DNA from: DATLLN01 sp963809205
Lineage (GTDB): Bacteria; Actinomycetota; Thermoleophilia; Gaiellales; JAICJC01
Assembly: GCA_963809205.1 (NCBI GenBank)
Contig: CAWEIS010000001.1
Span: forward strand, 308,469 to 372,468
Length of the DNA: 64,000 bases
Direction: 5' to 3'
Numbering within the stretch: the first letter of the stretch is position 1; each line of letters starts with the position of its first letter. The notes beneath the pieces were generated by a model that was not told the DNA's origin, made no database searches, and was given only the letters and a program-made list of their open reading frames with translations. This document shows positions 1-10,742 of this stretch, in pieces. The position numbers were made by a program, and so were the translations under genes.

Positions 1-2290
<2,290 letters not shown>

Positions 2291-2294
2291 CGCG

Positions 2295-3422
2295 ATGGCC
2301 ACGGAAACGCAGGGGCCTCGGTCTCCCGAGGAGCTGAAGAGCGCGATCGAGGAGATCCGCAGCGGCCTCTCCTGGGCCCGCGACTACCTCGATCCGCCGG
2401 CGCAGGAGGCGCGGCTGGCCGACCTCGACCGGCAGATGGAAGCGCCGGGCTTCTGGGACGACCAGCAGAAGGCGGCCAGGATCTCCTCGGAGCGGGCGCG
2501 CGTCCAGCGCAAGCTGGAGACGATGGGCTCGCTCGAGTCCGAGGTGGCCGAGCTGGACAGCATGCTCGAGCTGGCTGACGAGGAGCCGGAGTGGCGGGAC
2601 GAGCTGGAGCGGTCGGTCGACCGCCTGTCCGGCGACGTCGGCAGGCTACAGGAGGACGCGCTGTTCACCGGCGAGTACGACAGCGGCCCGGCCGTGGTCA
2701 CCATCCACGCCGGCGCCGGCGGCACCGACAGTCAGGACTGGACGGAGATCCTGTTTCGCATGTACCAGCGCTGGGCCGACTCGCGCGGGTTCAAGGTCGA
2801 GGTGCTCGACCAGACCCCGGGGGAGGAGGCCGGCCTGAAGAGCGTCACGTTCACGCTGACCGGCGACAACGCCTATGGGATCATGCAGGCCGAGAAGGGC
2901 GTCCACCGGCTGGTGCGGCTGTCCCCGTTCGACTCCGCCCACCGCCGGCACACGAGCTTCACCCAGGTGGAGCTGGCGCCGTTGGTCGAGGACGACGTCG
3001 AGGTGGAGATCTCCGACGACGACCTGCGGATCGACACGTACCGTTCGCAGGGCGCGGGCGGCCAGCACGTCAACAAGACCGACAGCGCCGTGCGGATCAC
3101 GCACATCCCCTCGGGGATCGTCGTCCAGTGCCAGAACGAGCGCTCCCAGCTGCAGAACAAGGCGCAGGCGATGCGCATTCTGAAGAGTCGTTTGATCGAG
3201 CGAGAACACGAGCTACGCGAGCAGGCACTTGCGAAGGAACGCGGTGAGGCGCAGGACATTTCGTTCGGGAGTCAAATCCGTTCGTACGTCCTGCATCCGT
3301 ACACCATGGTCAACGATCACCGCACGAACGTGAAGATCGGAAACGCCCAGGGGGTGCTGGACGGCGACCTGGACGAGCTGATCCACGCCTATCTCCTGAG
3401 CCGCGCGACGGGGCGGGGGTAA
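2295..3422 (+). CDS. prfB: Peptide chain release factor 2
   Basis: RF2 recognises UAA and UGA stop codons in the ribosomal A site and triggers peptidyl-tRNA hydrolysis. The 375-residue product has the stop-codon-reading tripeptide SPF at about residues 210-212 and the catalytic GGQ at 255-257, within GAGGQHVNKTD. Start ATG 2295 lies 4 bases after the secA stop. An open frame extends far upstream over secA, but only the part from 2295 matches RF2. The gene is in frame throughout, with no in-frame UGA near codon 26, so it lacks the autoregulatory programmed frameshift known from Escherichia coli prfB. Length fits the family (about 365-375 residues). Confidence 0.97.
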   Translation: MATETQGPRSPEELKSAIEEIRSGLSWARDYLDPPAQEARLADLDRQMEAPGFWDDQQKAARISSERARVQRKLETMGSLESEVAELDSMLELADEEPEWRDELERSVDRLSGDVGRLQEDALFTGEYDSGPAVVTIHAGAGGTDSQDWTEILFRMYQRWADSRGFKVEVLDQTPGEEAGLKSVTFTLTGDNAYGIMQAEKGVHRLVRLSPFDSAHRRHTSFTQVELAPLVEDDVEVEISDDDLRIDTYRSQGAGGQHVNKTDSAVRITHIPSGIVVQCQNERSQLQNKAQAMRILKSRLIEREHELREQALAKERGEAQDISFGSQIRSYVLHPYTMVNDHRTNVKIGNAQGVLDGDLDELIHAYLLSRATGRG

Positions 3423-3432
3423 TCCTTGTCCG

Positions 3433-3461
3433 TTGCGCGCGACCGCCCCGAGGGCTACCCT
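3433..3461 (+). promoter_or_regulatory. Putative sigma-70-type promoter for ftsEX
   Basis: TTGCGC at 3433-3438 and TACCCT at 3456-3461 are separated by 17 bases, in the gap after the prfB stop and 42 bases before ATG 3504. The TANNNT shape matches -10 boxes seen elsewhere in the window. The assignment rests on spacing and similarity only. Confidence 0.5.
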
Positions 3462-3503
3462 GACCGGAACGTTTCGGGCGTGGACGCCCCCGTTTTGCCT
3501 GCA

Positions 3504-4292
3504 ATGACAGATTCGACAGACCTGCAGACCGCGCTCACGGAGCTGCCCGCCGATCCGGCGCCGGAGGCGGACGGCACGCCGGCCGACGGCGCACGCTCGA
3601 CGTCGGCGGCGATGATCGTCTTCGACAAGGTCACCAAGCTCTACGAGCCGCACATCGTCGGCCTCGAGGACGTCACCCTGCAGATCGACAAGGGCGAGTT
3701 CGTGTTCCTGGTCGGCGCGTCGGGCTCGGGCAAGTCGACGTTCATCAAGCTGCTGCTGAAGGAGCTCGAGGTGTCGTCGGGCAACCTGATCGTCGGCGGC
3801 CGCTCGCTGCCCAAGCTGAAGCGGTCGAAGGTGCCGATCCTGCGGCGCAACATCGGCTGCGTGTTCCAGGACTTCAAGCTGCTGCCCAACCGCAACGTGT
3901 ACCAGAACGTGGCGTACGCGCTGCAGGTGCAGGGCAAGTCGCGGGCCGAGATCCGCAAGAAGGTGCCGGACATCGTCGGCCTGGTCGGCCTGGCGGACAA
4001 GTCCGACCGCATGCCCAACGAGCTGTCGGGCGGCGAGCAGCAGCGCGTCTCGGTGGCGCGTGCGTTCGTCAACCACCCGCCGCTGCTGATCGCAGACGAG
4101 CCGACGGGCAACCTCGACCCGGACACATCGGTCGGCATCATGCAGCTGCTGTATCGCATCAACCGGGCGGGGACGACCGTGGTGATGGCCACGCACGACC
4201 GCGAGATGGTGGACAAGATGCGCCGCCGTGTGATCCAGCTCGAGGACGGCAGGGTCGTCCGCGACGACCGCCGGGGGAGCTACCAGGCATGA
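3504..4292 (+). CDS. ftsE: Cell division ATP-binding protein FtsE
   Basis: FtsE is the cytoplasmic ATPase that works with FtsX to control septal peptidoglycan hydrolases. The ABC core begins MIVFDKVTKLY. It contains Walker A GASGSGKST, a Q-loop region VFQDFKLL, signature LSGGEQQR, Walker B LLIADEPTGNLD and the H-loop ATHD. ATG 3504 gives a 36-residue Pro/Ala/Asp-rich extension; ATG 3612 gives a family-typical 226-residue protein. Neither has a clear Shine-Dalgarno sequence, so the start is uncertain. The stop overlaps the ftsX start as ATGA, indicating translational coupling. Confidence 0.95.
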   Translation: MTDSTDLQTALTELPADPAPEADGTPADGARSTSAAMIVFDKVTKLYEPHIVGLEDVTLQIDKGEFVFLVGASGSGKSTFIKLLLKELEVSSGNLIVGGRSLPKLKRSKVPILRRNIGCVFQDFKLLPNRNVYQNVAYALQVQGKSRAEIRKKVPDIVGLVGLADKSDRMPNELSGGEQQRVSVARAFVNHPPLLIADEPTGNLDPDTSVGIMQLLYRINRAGTTVVMATHDREMVDKMRRRVIQLEDGRVVRDDRRGSYQA

Positions 4293-5173
4293 GGTGGCGG
4301 TTCTTCGCCTCCGAGGCGATGCAGTCCGTGCGCAACAACGTGGCGACCACGATCGCCGCCAGCGTCACCGTGCTGATCGTCACGCTCCTGCTGGGGGCGT
4401 TCGCCTACGTGTCGCTGGTCGTCCGCGACCAGACCCAGTCGGTCAAGGACCAGGTGACGGTCAAGGCGTACCTGCCCAACGGGGCGCAGGACGAGCCCGC
4501 GCTGCTGGACAAGGTGCACAACGAGCTCGGTCAGATCTCCGGCGTCAAGTCGATCACCTACATCTCGCCGGACGCGGCCAAGAGTCAGCTCTCGTCAGAG
4601 GAGCAGAAGCAGATCGACGTGCTCGGCTACAACCCGCTGCCGCCGGCGTTCGAGCTGAAGCTGACGGACGCCGACCAGTTCGAGGCCGTCAGCGCCGCGG
4701 CGCTCAGGGTCGACGAGGTGCGCGGGTGCGGCAACGATCCCTGCGTCACCAACGGCGCCGACAAGACGAAGCGGGTGCTGCACTGGGTGCGGGTGATCCA
4801 GCTCGTGCTGGCGGCGCTGATGCTGCTGCTGGGCATCGCCGCGATCGTGCTGATCGCGAACACCATCCGCCTGTCGATCTTCTCGCGTCGCCGCGAGATC
4901 GAGGTGATGAAGCTGGTCGGGGCCACAAACTGGTTCGTTCGCGTGCCGTTCATGCTGGAGGGGATGCTGACGGGCTTCGTCGGCTCGGTCGCCGGCGTGT
5001 TCCTGCTCGGGATCGCCTACACCACGCTGGGCGGGCTCAACGACGACCTGACCTCGCCCGCGGCGCTCTACCCGGGCGGCGTCTGGGCGCTCGGCCTGAC
5101 GCTGGCCGGATTCGGGCTGCTGCTGGGAGCGTTCGGCTCCGGCATGACGTTGCGCCGCTTCCTGCGCGTCTGA
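4289..5173 (+). CDS. ftsX: Cell division protein FtsX
   Basis: FtsX is the membrane partner of FtsE and passes ATPase-driven changes to periplasmic or cell-surface hydrolases. The 294-residue product has the expected layout: a first membrane helix at about residues 17-40, a large extracytoplasmic domain with two cysteines (VRGCGNDPC), and three more hydrophobic segments. The cytoplasmic loop FSRRREIEVMKLVGATNWFV is the conserved FtsX motif. ATG 4289 overlaps the ftsE stop. The S41 protease follows after about 30 bases. Confidence 0.95.
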   Translation: MRWRFFASEAMQSVRNNVATTIAASVTVLIVTLLLGAFAYVSLVVRDQTQSVKDQVTVKAYLPNGAQDEPALLDKVHNELGQISGVKSITYISPDAAKSQLSSEEQKQIDVLGYNPLPPAFELKLTDADQFEAVSAAALRVDEVRGCGNDPCVTNGADKTKRVLHWVRVIQLVLAALMLLLGIAAIVLIANTIRLSIFSRRREIEVMKLVGATNWFVRVPFMLEGMLTGFVGSVAGVFLLGIAYTTLGGLNDDLTSPAALYPGGVWALGLTLAGFGLLLGAFGSGMTLRRFLRV

Positions 5174-5203
5174 CCCGGCGGCTATACAATGAACGACGTC
5201 ATC

Positions 5204-6366
5204 ATGGGGCGCCGGATCGTGATATGGCTCGCGGTCGGGCTGGCGATGGCATGTGCGTTCGCCACCGGCTTTGAGCTGCACTCACGCTCGGTCAAGAGCG
5301 CGACGCCGACCCCTCCCCGTGCATCGTCGACGGCGCTGCGGACGGCGGTGCTGGCCGGGCTGGAACAGGGGTACTACAAGCCGATCCCGAAGGCGGCCTA
5401 CTCGGCCCATAGCGTCGACGGCGTGATCCGCACGCTCGACGACCCGTACACGGAGTACCTGACCCCGGCGGCGTACCAGGAGCTGCTCGAGTCCGAGCGC
5501 GGCTCGTTCGCCGGCGTCGGCGTCGAGCTGGCGCGGGTGCACGCGCGGCCTAGCTAGTGCGCGGCCTGCTGCCGGGGCTGCCGGCATCGAAGGCCGGCAT
5601 CCACCGCGGCGACGTGGTGACCGCCGTCGGCGGCCATGACCTGCACGGCGTGCCGTACGTGGACGCCGTCGAGCTGATGCACGGCGCTCCGGGGACGCCG
5701 GTGCGGCTGCGGATCGTCCGGCCGGGCCGTGAGCGGCCGCTGCTGCTCACGCTGGTGCGCCAGCCGGTGACGGTGTCGGCCGTCTCGTCGCGGATGCTGA
5801 CGGCCCACGGCCGGCGGGTGTTGCTGGTGCGCATCCCGACCTTCATCGACCACACGGCGTCGCAGGTGCGCCAGATCGTCGCCCGCGCGGCGGCCCGCAA
5901 GCCGCTGGACGGCGTGATCGTCGACCTCCGCGGCGACACCGGCGGCGTGCTGACCGAGGGCGTCGGCGTGGCTCGGGTGCTGATCGACCGCGGCGTGATC
6001 GTCGCCACCGACGGCCAGCGCGAGCCGCGCGAGGTGTTCTCGGGCAACGGCAGCGCGCTCAAGGTCGGCAAGGTCGCCGTGATGATCGACTTCGCCACCG
6101 CCAGCGCCGCCGAGATCGTGGCCGGTGCGCTCAAGGCGCATGGCGCGATCGTCACCGGCTCGCCATCCTACGGCAAGGGCACCGTGCAGGCCGTCCGCCC
6201 GCTGCCGGGCGGCGGCGCGCTGAAGCTGACCGTCGCCTCGTTCACGCTGGCCGGCGGCCGGATCGTCAACGGCCGCGGAGTGACGCCGACCGTCGACGCG
6301 CCGGATCTGTACTCGACCCCCAAGGACGAGACGCTGGACGCGGCGCTGGCGGCGCTGCACGGGTGA
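5204..6366 (+). CDS. S41-family C-terminal processing protease (CtpA/Tsp-like), frameshifted
   Basis: Predicted membrane-anchored or secreted serine protease. The N-terminal part has an uncleaved-signal-like helix (IVIWLAVGLAMACAFATGF) and the family region DDPYTEYLTPAAYQELL to ERGSFAGVGVEL. It stops at 5555-5557, and homology resumes in another frame with the PDZ segment KAGIHRGDVVTAVGG. The catalytic region TASAAEIVAGAL and the lysine in YGKGTVQ lie about 24 residues apart, as in CtpA Ser/Lys dyads, so both active-site residues are present. The break sits at an odd CTAGCTAG string. ATG 5204 is preferred over 5189, because 5189 overlaps a TACAAT -10-like box at 5185-5190. The stop overlaps the next GTG. 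Confidence 0.85.
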
Positions 6367-8078
6367 CGCACGCGGAGGAGCCGCCGCACGCGGCTCCTGT
6401 CGTCTGCGAGGTGGGCCGCCGGGGACGGCTGCTGGTCGCCGAGCCGTTCTTCGAGTTCGGCGCGCCACTGACGCTTGGCAGGCGCGGAGCGGGGGACGTG
6501 TCGGAGGGCGACCTGGTCTCGGTCGAGCCGGACGGGGGCGGCCGCGGTCGCGTGATCGACCGGCTGGGCCGGCCAGACGACGTGCGCGCCGTGCTGCGCG
6601 GCGTCGCGATCGAGCAGGGTGTGGCGGCGCCGTGGCCGGAGGCGGTCGAGCAGGAGGTCACCGGGCTCGGGGCGGACTCCGCCGAGGGCGTCCGCGTCGA
6701 CCTGCGCGATCGGGTGTGCTTCACGGTCGACCCGCCCGATGCGCGGGATTTCGACGACGCGATCGGCGTCGAGCGCGAGGGCGAGGGCTTCCGGCTGTTC
6801 GTCCACATCGCCGACGTGTCGGCGCGGGTGCCGGCCGGCTCGGCCCTGGACGCCGAGGCGGCGCTCCGCGGATGCTCGGTGTACCTGCCTGGCATGGTCG
6901 AGCCGATGCTCCCAGAGCGGCTGTCCGCCGACCTTTGCAGCCTGCGGCCCGACGTCGACCGGGGGGCGGTGACGGTCGAGATCGCGCCGGACGGCGCGAT
7001 GACCGCGTATCGCAGCCTGATCCGCAGCCGGGCCCGGCTCAGCTATCCGCAGGCGGAACGGATCCTGGCCGGCGACGAGCACGTCGCCGAGGACGTCGAG
7101 CGGGCGCTGCACGACGCGGCCGATGTCGCCGACCGGTTGCGGGCAGAGCGGTTCGCCCACGGCGCGGCGCACATCGAGTCGCGCGAGGTGGAGTTCGAAC
7201 TGCGGGACGGCCGGGTCGCCGCCGCGCACGAGGCGCAGGAGAGCGTCGCCCATCAGCTGGTCGAGGAGCTGATGCTGCTGGCCAACCGGCGGGTGGCCGA
7301 GCTGCTGTCCGGCGTGCGTGCGCCGGCGATCTACCGCGTCCATCCCTCACCCGACCCGGTCGCCGTCGAGTCGCTGGTCGAGCGGCTGGCCGCCCTGGAG
7401 GTGCCGACGCCGCCGCGGCCCGAGCTGCACACGCCGGCGCAGGCCGGCGCCTACGCGGCGGCGGTCGCGGAGTCGGTAGCGCGGTACGTCGCCTCGTCGG
7501 GGCGCGGCCGGGCGGCGTTCCCGCCGCTCGTTCTGAGGTCGCTCGAGCGTGCGCGCTACGACACGCAGAACCTTGGGCACTCCGGGCTGGCATTCCCCGC
7601 GTACTGCCACTTCACGAGCCCGATCCGCCGCTATCCCGACCTGGTCTGCCACCGGGCGCTGGTCGCCCACCTTGGCCAGGGCCCGCCGGCACCGGCCGAC
7701 GACGACGAGCTCGCGCGGCTGGCCGAGGCGAGCTCGCACCGCGAGCGGGAGGCGGCGCTGGTCGAGCGCCGCGGCGACGACGTCTGCCTGGCGTTCCTGC
7801 TGGAGGACGTGCTGTTCGATCGCGGCTGGGACGAGCCGTTCACCGGCGAGGTGGTCGGGCTGATCGAGGGCGCGGTGTTCGTGCGGTTCGGCGACGTGTT
7901 CCAGGGCCTGCTGCCGGCGGGCAGGCTGGGCGGCGGCGAGCGGTGGGAGCTCGACCGGCTGGGCGTCTACCTGGCCGGGCTGACGACCGGCGCCCGGCTG
8001 AGGCTCGGCGACGAGCTGCGCGTGCGCGTCCGCTCGATCGACCGTCCGCGCGGCCGCGTCCTGCTGAACCGCGCCTGA
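6363..8078 (+). CDS. RNB-domain exoribonuclease (RNase II/RNase R family)
   Basis: Predicted 3'-to-5' processive exoribonuclease degrading mRNA. The RNB catalytic core starts near residue 115 with the metal-binding motif DPPDARDFDDA and continues through FVHIADVSARV. The conserved substrate-channel segment YCHFTSPIRRYPDLVCHRAL lies near residue 420. A short S1-like OB domain closes the protein (FTGEVVGLIEGAVFVRF). At 571 residues it is shorter than typical RNase R, with a reduced N-terminal cold-shock region. GTG 6363 overlaps the upstream stop (GTGA). The exact subfamily is unsettled. Confidence 0.9.
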   Translation: MTHAEEPPHAAPVVCEVGRRGRLLVAEPFFEFGAPLTLGRRGAGDVSEGDLVSVEPDGGGRGRVIDRLGRPDDVRAVLRGVAIEQGVAAPWPEAVEQEVTGLGADSAEGVRVDLRDRVCFTVDPPDARDFDDAIGVEREGEGFRLFVHIADVSARVPAGSALDAEAALRGCSVYLPGMVEPMLPERLSADLCSLRPDVDRGAVTVEIAPDGAMTAYRSLIRSRARLSYPQAERILAGDEHVAEDVERALHDAADVADRLRAERFAHGAAHIESREVEFELRDGRVAAAHEAQESVAHQLVEELMLLANRRVAELLSGVRAPAIYRVHPSPDPVAVESLVERLAALEVPTPPRPELHTPAQAGAYAAAVAESVARYVASSGRGRAAFPPLVLRSLERARYDTQNLGHSGLAFPAYCHFTSPIRRYPDLVCHRALVAHLGQGPPAPADDDELARLAEASSHREREAALVERRGDDVCLAFLLEDVLFDRGWDEPFTGEVVGLIEGAVFVRFGDVFQGLLPAGRLGGGERWELDRLGVYLAGLTTGARLRLGDELRVRVRSIDRPRGRVLLNRA

Positions 8079-8107
8079 GCGCGCCGAGTCTGAGGCAGAA
8101 TGCACGA

Positions 8108-9817
8108 GTGATTCCGGCAGGTCGGAGGAAGCGTCGGCGTGGGCGCCGGCTGCTCGTGCTCGTCATGCTCGCACTGGCGGTGTCAGCGGTCGGCACCGGC
8201 GCGGTCCTGGCCGTCAACACGGTCGGCGGCAAGCCGCCCGATCCGCGCCCGGTCGCACGCAGCTTCGCCCAGGCGTGGGCCACGGGCGACCTGGACGCCA
8301 TGTACCGCGAGCTGACGCCGCGCGCCCGCCGCGAGAACCCGCGCACCTCGTTCGACGACGCGTACGCTCGGTCGGCCGCCACGGCGAGCCTGCGCCGCGT
8401 GCGGGTCGCCGGCCCGGTGCACGTCCGCGCCGGCACCGCGACCGTGCCGATGGTTGCCGTCAGCAAGCTGTTCGGCGACGTGCCGGGGACGCTGACCGTG
8501 CCGCTGACCGAGGTCGACGGCCAGTACCTGGTGGCGTGGAAGCCGCTCATGACCTTCCCCGGGCTGACCGACGGCGAGACGCTGGAGCGGGTCTACAAGG
8601 TGCCCAAGAGCCGCGGCGCGATCCTGTCCCAGGACAGCGAGCCGCTCGCCATCGGCCCGCGCGACGCTCGCCGCTACCCCGCCGGCACGCCGTTCGCGCT
8701 GATCACGGGCTTCGTCCGCACGCCAGAGAGCGCGGCCGACCTGGCGCAGCGGCGGACGCTGGGGTGGAGCGACGAGGAGTACGGCCAGGCCGGGCTGGAG
8801 CGGTCGCTCGACCCGAGCCTCTCGGGGCGGCCCGGTGTGCGGCTGGTCGCCCGCTCGGCCGACGGCCACGGCCGCAGGCTGGCGGGCCATGCCGGCAGGC
8901 ACCCGCACAACGTGAAGACGACGCTGTCGGTGCCCGTCCAGGAGGCGGCGGCGACGGCGCTGGGCGATCGCAACGGTGGCATCGTCGTGCTCGACGCGCA
9001 GAGCGGCGCGCTGCGCGCGGCGGTCGGGAACGCGCTGACCGGGCTGCAGCCGCCCGGCTCGACGTTCAAGACGGTGACGGCATCGGCGGCGCTTGAATCG
9101 AACAAGGCGACGCTGTCCAGCGAGTACCCGTTCGAGAAGTTCCACGAGATCAACGGGTTCAAGCTCAAGAACTTCCACAAGGAGTCGTGCGGCGGCACGC
9201 TGGAGAACGCATTCGCCGAGAGCTGCAACTCGGTGTTCGCCCCGCTGGCGGTGGAGGTCGGCGCCAAGCGGATGAACGAGATGGCCGTCCGCTTCGGGTT
9301 CAACCGGCAGCCCTCAATCCACTACGCCGTGCCGACCAGCGTGTACCCGAAGGCCGAGTCGCTGACCAGCGACCTGCAGCTCGGCGTCACCGGGATCGGG
9401 CAGGGCGGCGTGGTGGCGACGCCGCTGCAGATGGCATCCGTGGCCCAGGTGATCGCCGGCGGCGGGGTGATGCATCCGCCGTACGTCGCGCAGCTGCCGA
9501 TCTCGGGGAGCGACCGCGAGCCGGCGCACCGGGTGATCCCGCCCTCGGTCGCGACCGGGGTCGCGCAGATGATGCAGGCGGTGGTCGCCTACGGCACCGG
9601 CCAGCCTGCGCAGAGCTCGCTGGCGACGGTCGCCGGCAAGACCGGCACGGCCGAGCTGGGGCCGGGAATCAAGAGCGACGCGTGGTTCATCGGCTATGCG
9701 CCGGCCCAGGCGCCGCAGGTGGTCGTGGCCGTGCTTATCGTCCACGGCGGCGTCGGCGGGACGACCGCCGCGCCTATCGCCCGGCAGGTGATCGATGCCG
9801 CGTTGCAGAATCCCTGA
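8108..9817 (+). CDS. Class B-like penicillin-binding protein (transpeptidase)
   Basis: Peptidoglycan D,D-transpeptidase anchored by an N-terminal helix (LLVLVMLALAVSAVGTGAVL). After the membrane segment comes an NTF2-like domain of the MecA-N type (ARSFAQAWATGDLDAMYREL), then a dimerisation region and the transpeptidase domain. The three active-site motifs are S318-T-F-K, S372-C-N and K511-T-G. GTG 8108 is chosen because the positively charged leader and signal anchor begin there. The long open frame upstream is only the shadow frame of the RNase gene. The product is 569 residues. The HAD gene follows 3 bases later. Confidence 0.92.
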   Translation: MIPAGRRKRRRGRRLLVLVMLALAVSAVGTGAVLAVNTVGGKPPDPRPVARSFAQAWATGDLDAMYRELTPRARRENPRTSFDDAYARSAATASLRRVRVAGPVHVRAGTATVPMVAVSKLFGDVPGTLTVPLTEVDGQYLVAWKPLMTFPGLTDGETLERVYKVPKSRGAILSQDSEPLAIGPRDARRYPAGTPFALITGFVRTPESAADLAQRRTLGWSDEEYGQAGLERSLDPSLSGRPGVRLVARSADGHGRRLAGHAGRHPHNVKTTLSVPVQEAAATALGDRNGGIVVLDAQSGALRAAVGNALTGLQPPGSTFKTVTASAALESNKATLSSEYPFEKFHEINGFKLKNFHKESCGGTLENAFAESCNSVFAPLAVEVGAKRMNEMAVRFGFNRQPSIHYAVPTSVYPKAESLTSDLQLGVTGIGQGGVVATPLQMASVAQVIAGGGVMHPPYVAQLPISGSDREPAHRVIPPSVATGVAQMMQAVVAYGTGQPAQSSLATVAGKTGTAELGPGIKSDAWFIGYAPAQAPQVVVAVLIVHGGVGGTTAAPIARQVIDAALQNP

Positions 9818-9820
9818 GCG

Positions 9821-10627
9821 ATGAGGGGAATCGTGCTCGACATGGAGGGCGTGCTGCACGTCGACTGGGAGCCGCTGCCCGGCGCCGACCGGGCCGTGGC
9901 CGAGCTGCGCTCGCGGGGCCTCGAGCTCGCGATCCTGACGAACACCACTGGGCGGACACGCGCCGACCTGGCCGAGCGCCTGGCCGGGCTGGGACTCGAG
10001 TTTCCCGCGGAGCGGATCGTCACCGCGGCGTCGGCGGCGGCCGACCACCTGCGCACCGAGCACGCCGGCCGGGCGGTGTATGCGCTGGTCGAGCACGGCG
10101 TCGTCGGCGAGCTGGACGGCGTCCGGCTGGTCGAAGATCCCTTCTCCGCCGACGTGATCCTGCTCGGCGGCCCCGACGACGAGTGGACATACCAGCGGCT
10201 GAACGGCGTGTTCCGGTCGGTGCTGGCCGGCGCCCAGCTGGTCGCCATGCAGCGCAACAGGTGGTGGCCGACCGCGACCGGCCCGTCGCTGGACGCGGGC
10301 ATGTTCGTCGCCGGGCTGGAGTTCTCGGCGCGGGTGTCGGCGACCGTGGTCGGCAAGCCGTCGCCGGCGATCTACGAGCGGGCGTGCGCCCTGATGGGCG
10401 TGGCGCCGGGCGACGCGATGATGGTCGGCGACGACCTGGAGTCCGACCTGCCACCCGCCCGCCAGATCGGCATGCGTACCTGCCTGCTGCGCACGGGCAA
10501 GGGCTCGACGTTCCCCGACCGGGCGGACGTCGACCTCGACCTGCCGTCCCTGGCGGCGCTGCCCGCGCGCACTCTGACCAGCCGGAGCGCTCTGCTACAG
10601 TCCCGCGGCGATGGTTCGCAGCCTTGA
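9821..10627 (+). CDS. HAD-superfamily hydrolase (NagD/LHPP-like)
   Basis: Probable small-molecule phosphatase of 268 residues with a C2-type cap. Motif I is LDMEGVLHVD, motif II ILTNTTG, motif III the lysine in VGKPSPAIYERA, and motif IV MMVGDDLESDLPPA. The usual DxD nucleophile/acid pair is D-M-E here, so the general acid Asp is replaced by Glu. The Asp nucleophile remains. Some LHPP/HDHD2-like members also deviate at this position. Tightly linked to the PBP gene. Its 3' end contains the putative promoter of the next unit. Confidence 0.85.
   Translation: MRGIVLDMEGVLHVDWEPLPGADRAVAELRSRGLELAILTNTTGRTRADLAERLAGLGLEFPAERIVTAASAAADHLRTEHAGRAVYALVEHGVVGELDGVRLVEDPFSADVILLGGPDDEWTYQRLNGVFRSVLAGAQLVAMQRNRWWPTATGPSLDAGMFVAGLEFSARVSATVVGKPSPAIYERACALMGVAPGDAMMVGDDLESDLPPARQIGMRTCLLRTGKGSTFPDRADVDLDLPSLAALPARTLTSRSALLQSRGDGSQP
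10574..10601 (+). promoter_or_regulatory. Putative promoter for leader ORF and MFS gene
   Basis: CTGACC at 10574-10579 and TACAGT at 10596-10601 are spaced 16 bases, inside the 3' end of the HAD gene and 9 bases before ATG 10611. The TANNNT form matches other start-proximal boxes here. Confidence 0.45.
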
Positions 10628-10691
10628 CATCAGCCCCAGCTCCTCTGCGGTGCGCAGGCTGCGCCACGCCATCTCGCGCGTCTCGCACTGA
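10611..10691 (+). CDS. Possible 26-residue leader peptide upstream of the MFS gene
   Basis: A short frame begins MVRSLDISPSSSAVRRLRHA and ends ISRVSH-stop. It contains seven serines, three consecutive, and five arginines. It starts 9 bases after a TACAGT box. Its stop codon overlaps the left arm of an imperfect hairpin at 10690-10718, and the MFS start lies 51 bases further on. Short ORF, stop-overlapping hairpin, then a transporter is the layout of a translation-controlled leader. No homologue is recognised, and the ORF could be coincidental. Confidence 0.35.
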   Translation: MVRSLDISPSSSAVRRLRHAISRVSH

Positions 10692-10718
10692 CCGGGGCCG
10701 GTTCGTCCGCCCCTGGTC
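10690..10718 (+). terminator. GC-rich hairpin between leader ORF and MFS gene (attenuator candidate)
   Basis: GACCGGGGC at 10690-10698 pairs with GCCCCTGGTC at 10709-10718, with one bulged T. There is no strong T run after it, so intrinsic termination is uncertain. The left arm overlaps the leader stop codon. Confidence 0.35.
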
Positions 10719-10742
10719 CCGTTCCTCACATGAGGTCTTGCG

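Noticed and set aside
2295..2400. Programmed frameshift in prfB
   Set aside because: The gene is in frame from ATG to stop with no early UGA.
6632..8107. Long open frame upstream of and in frame with the PBP gene (apparent 1061-residue protein)
   Set aside because: It is the +1 shadow of the RNase gene, Arg/Ala/Gly-rich without motifs; PBP homology begins at 8108.
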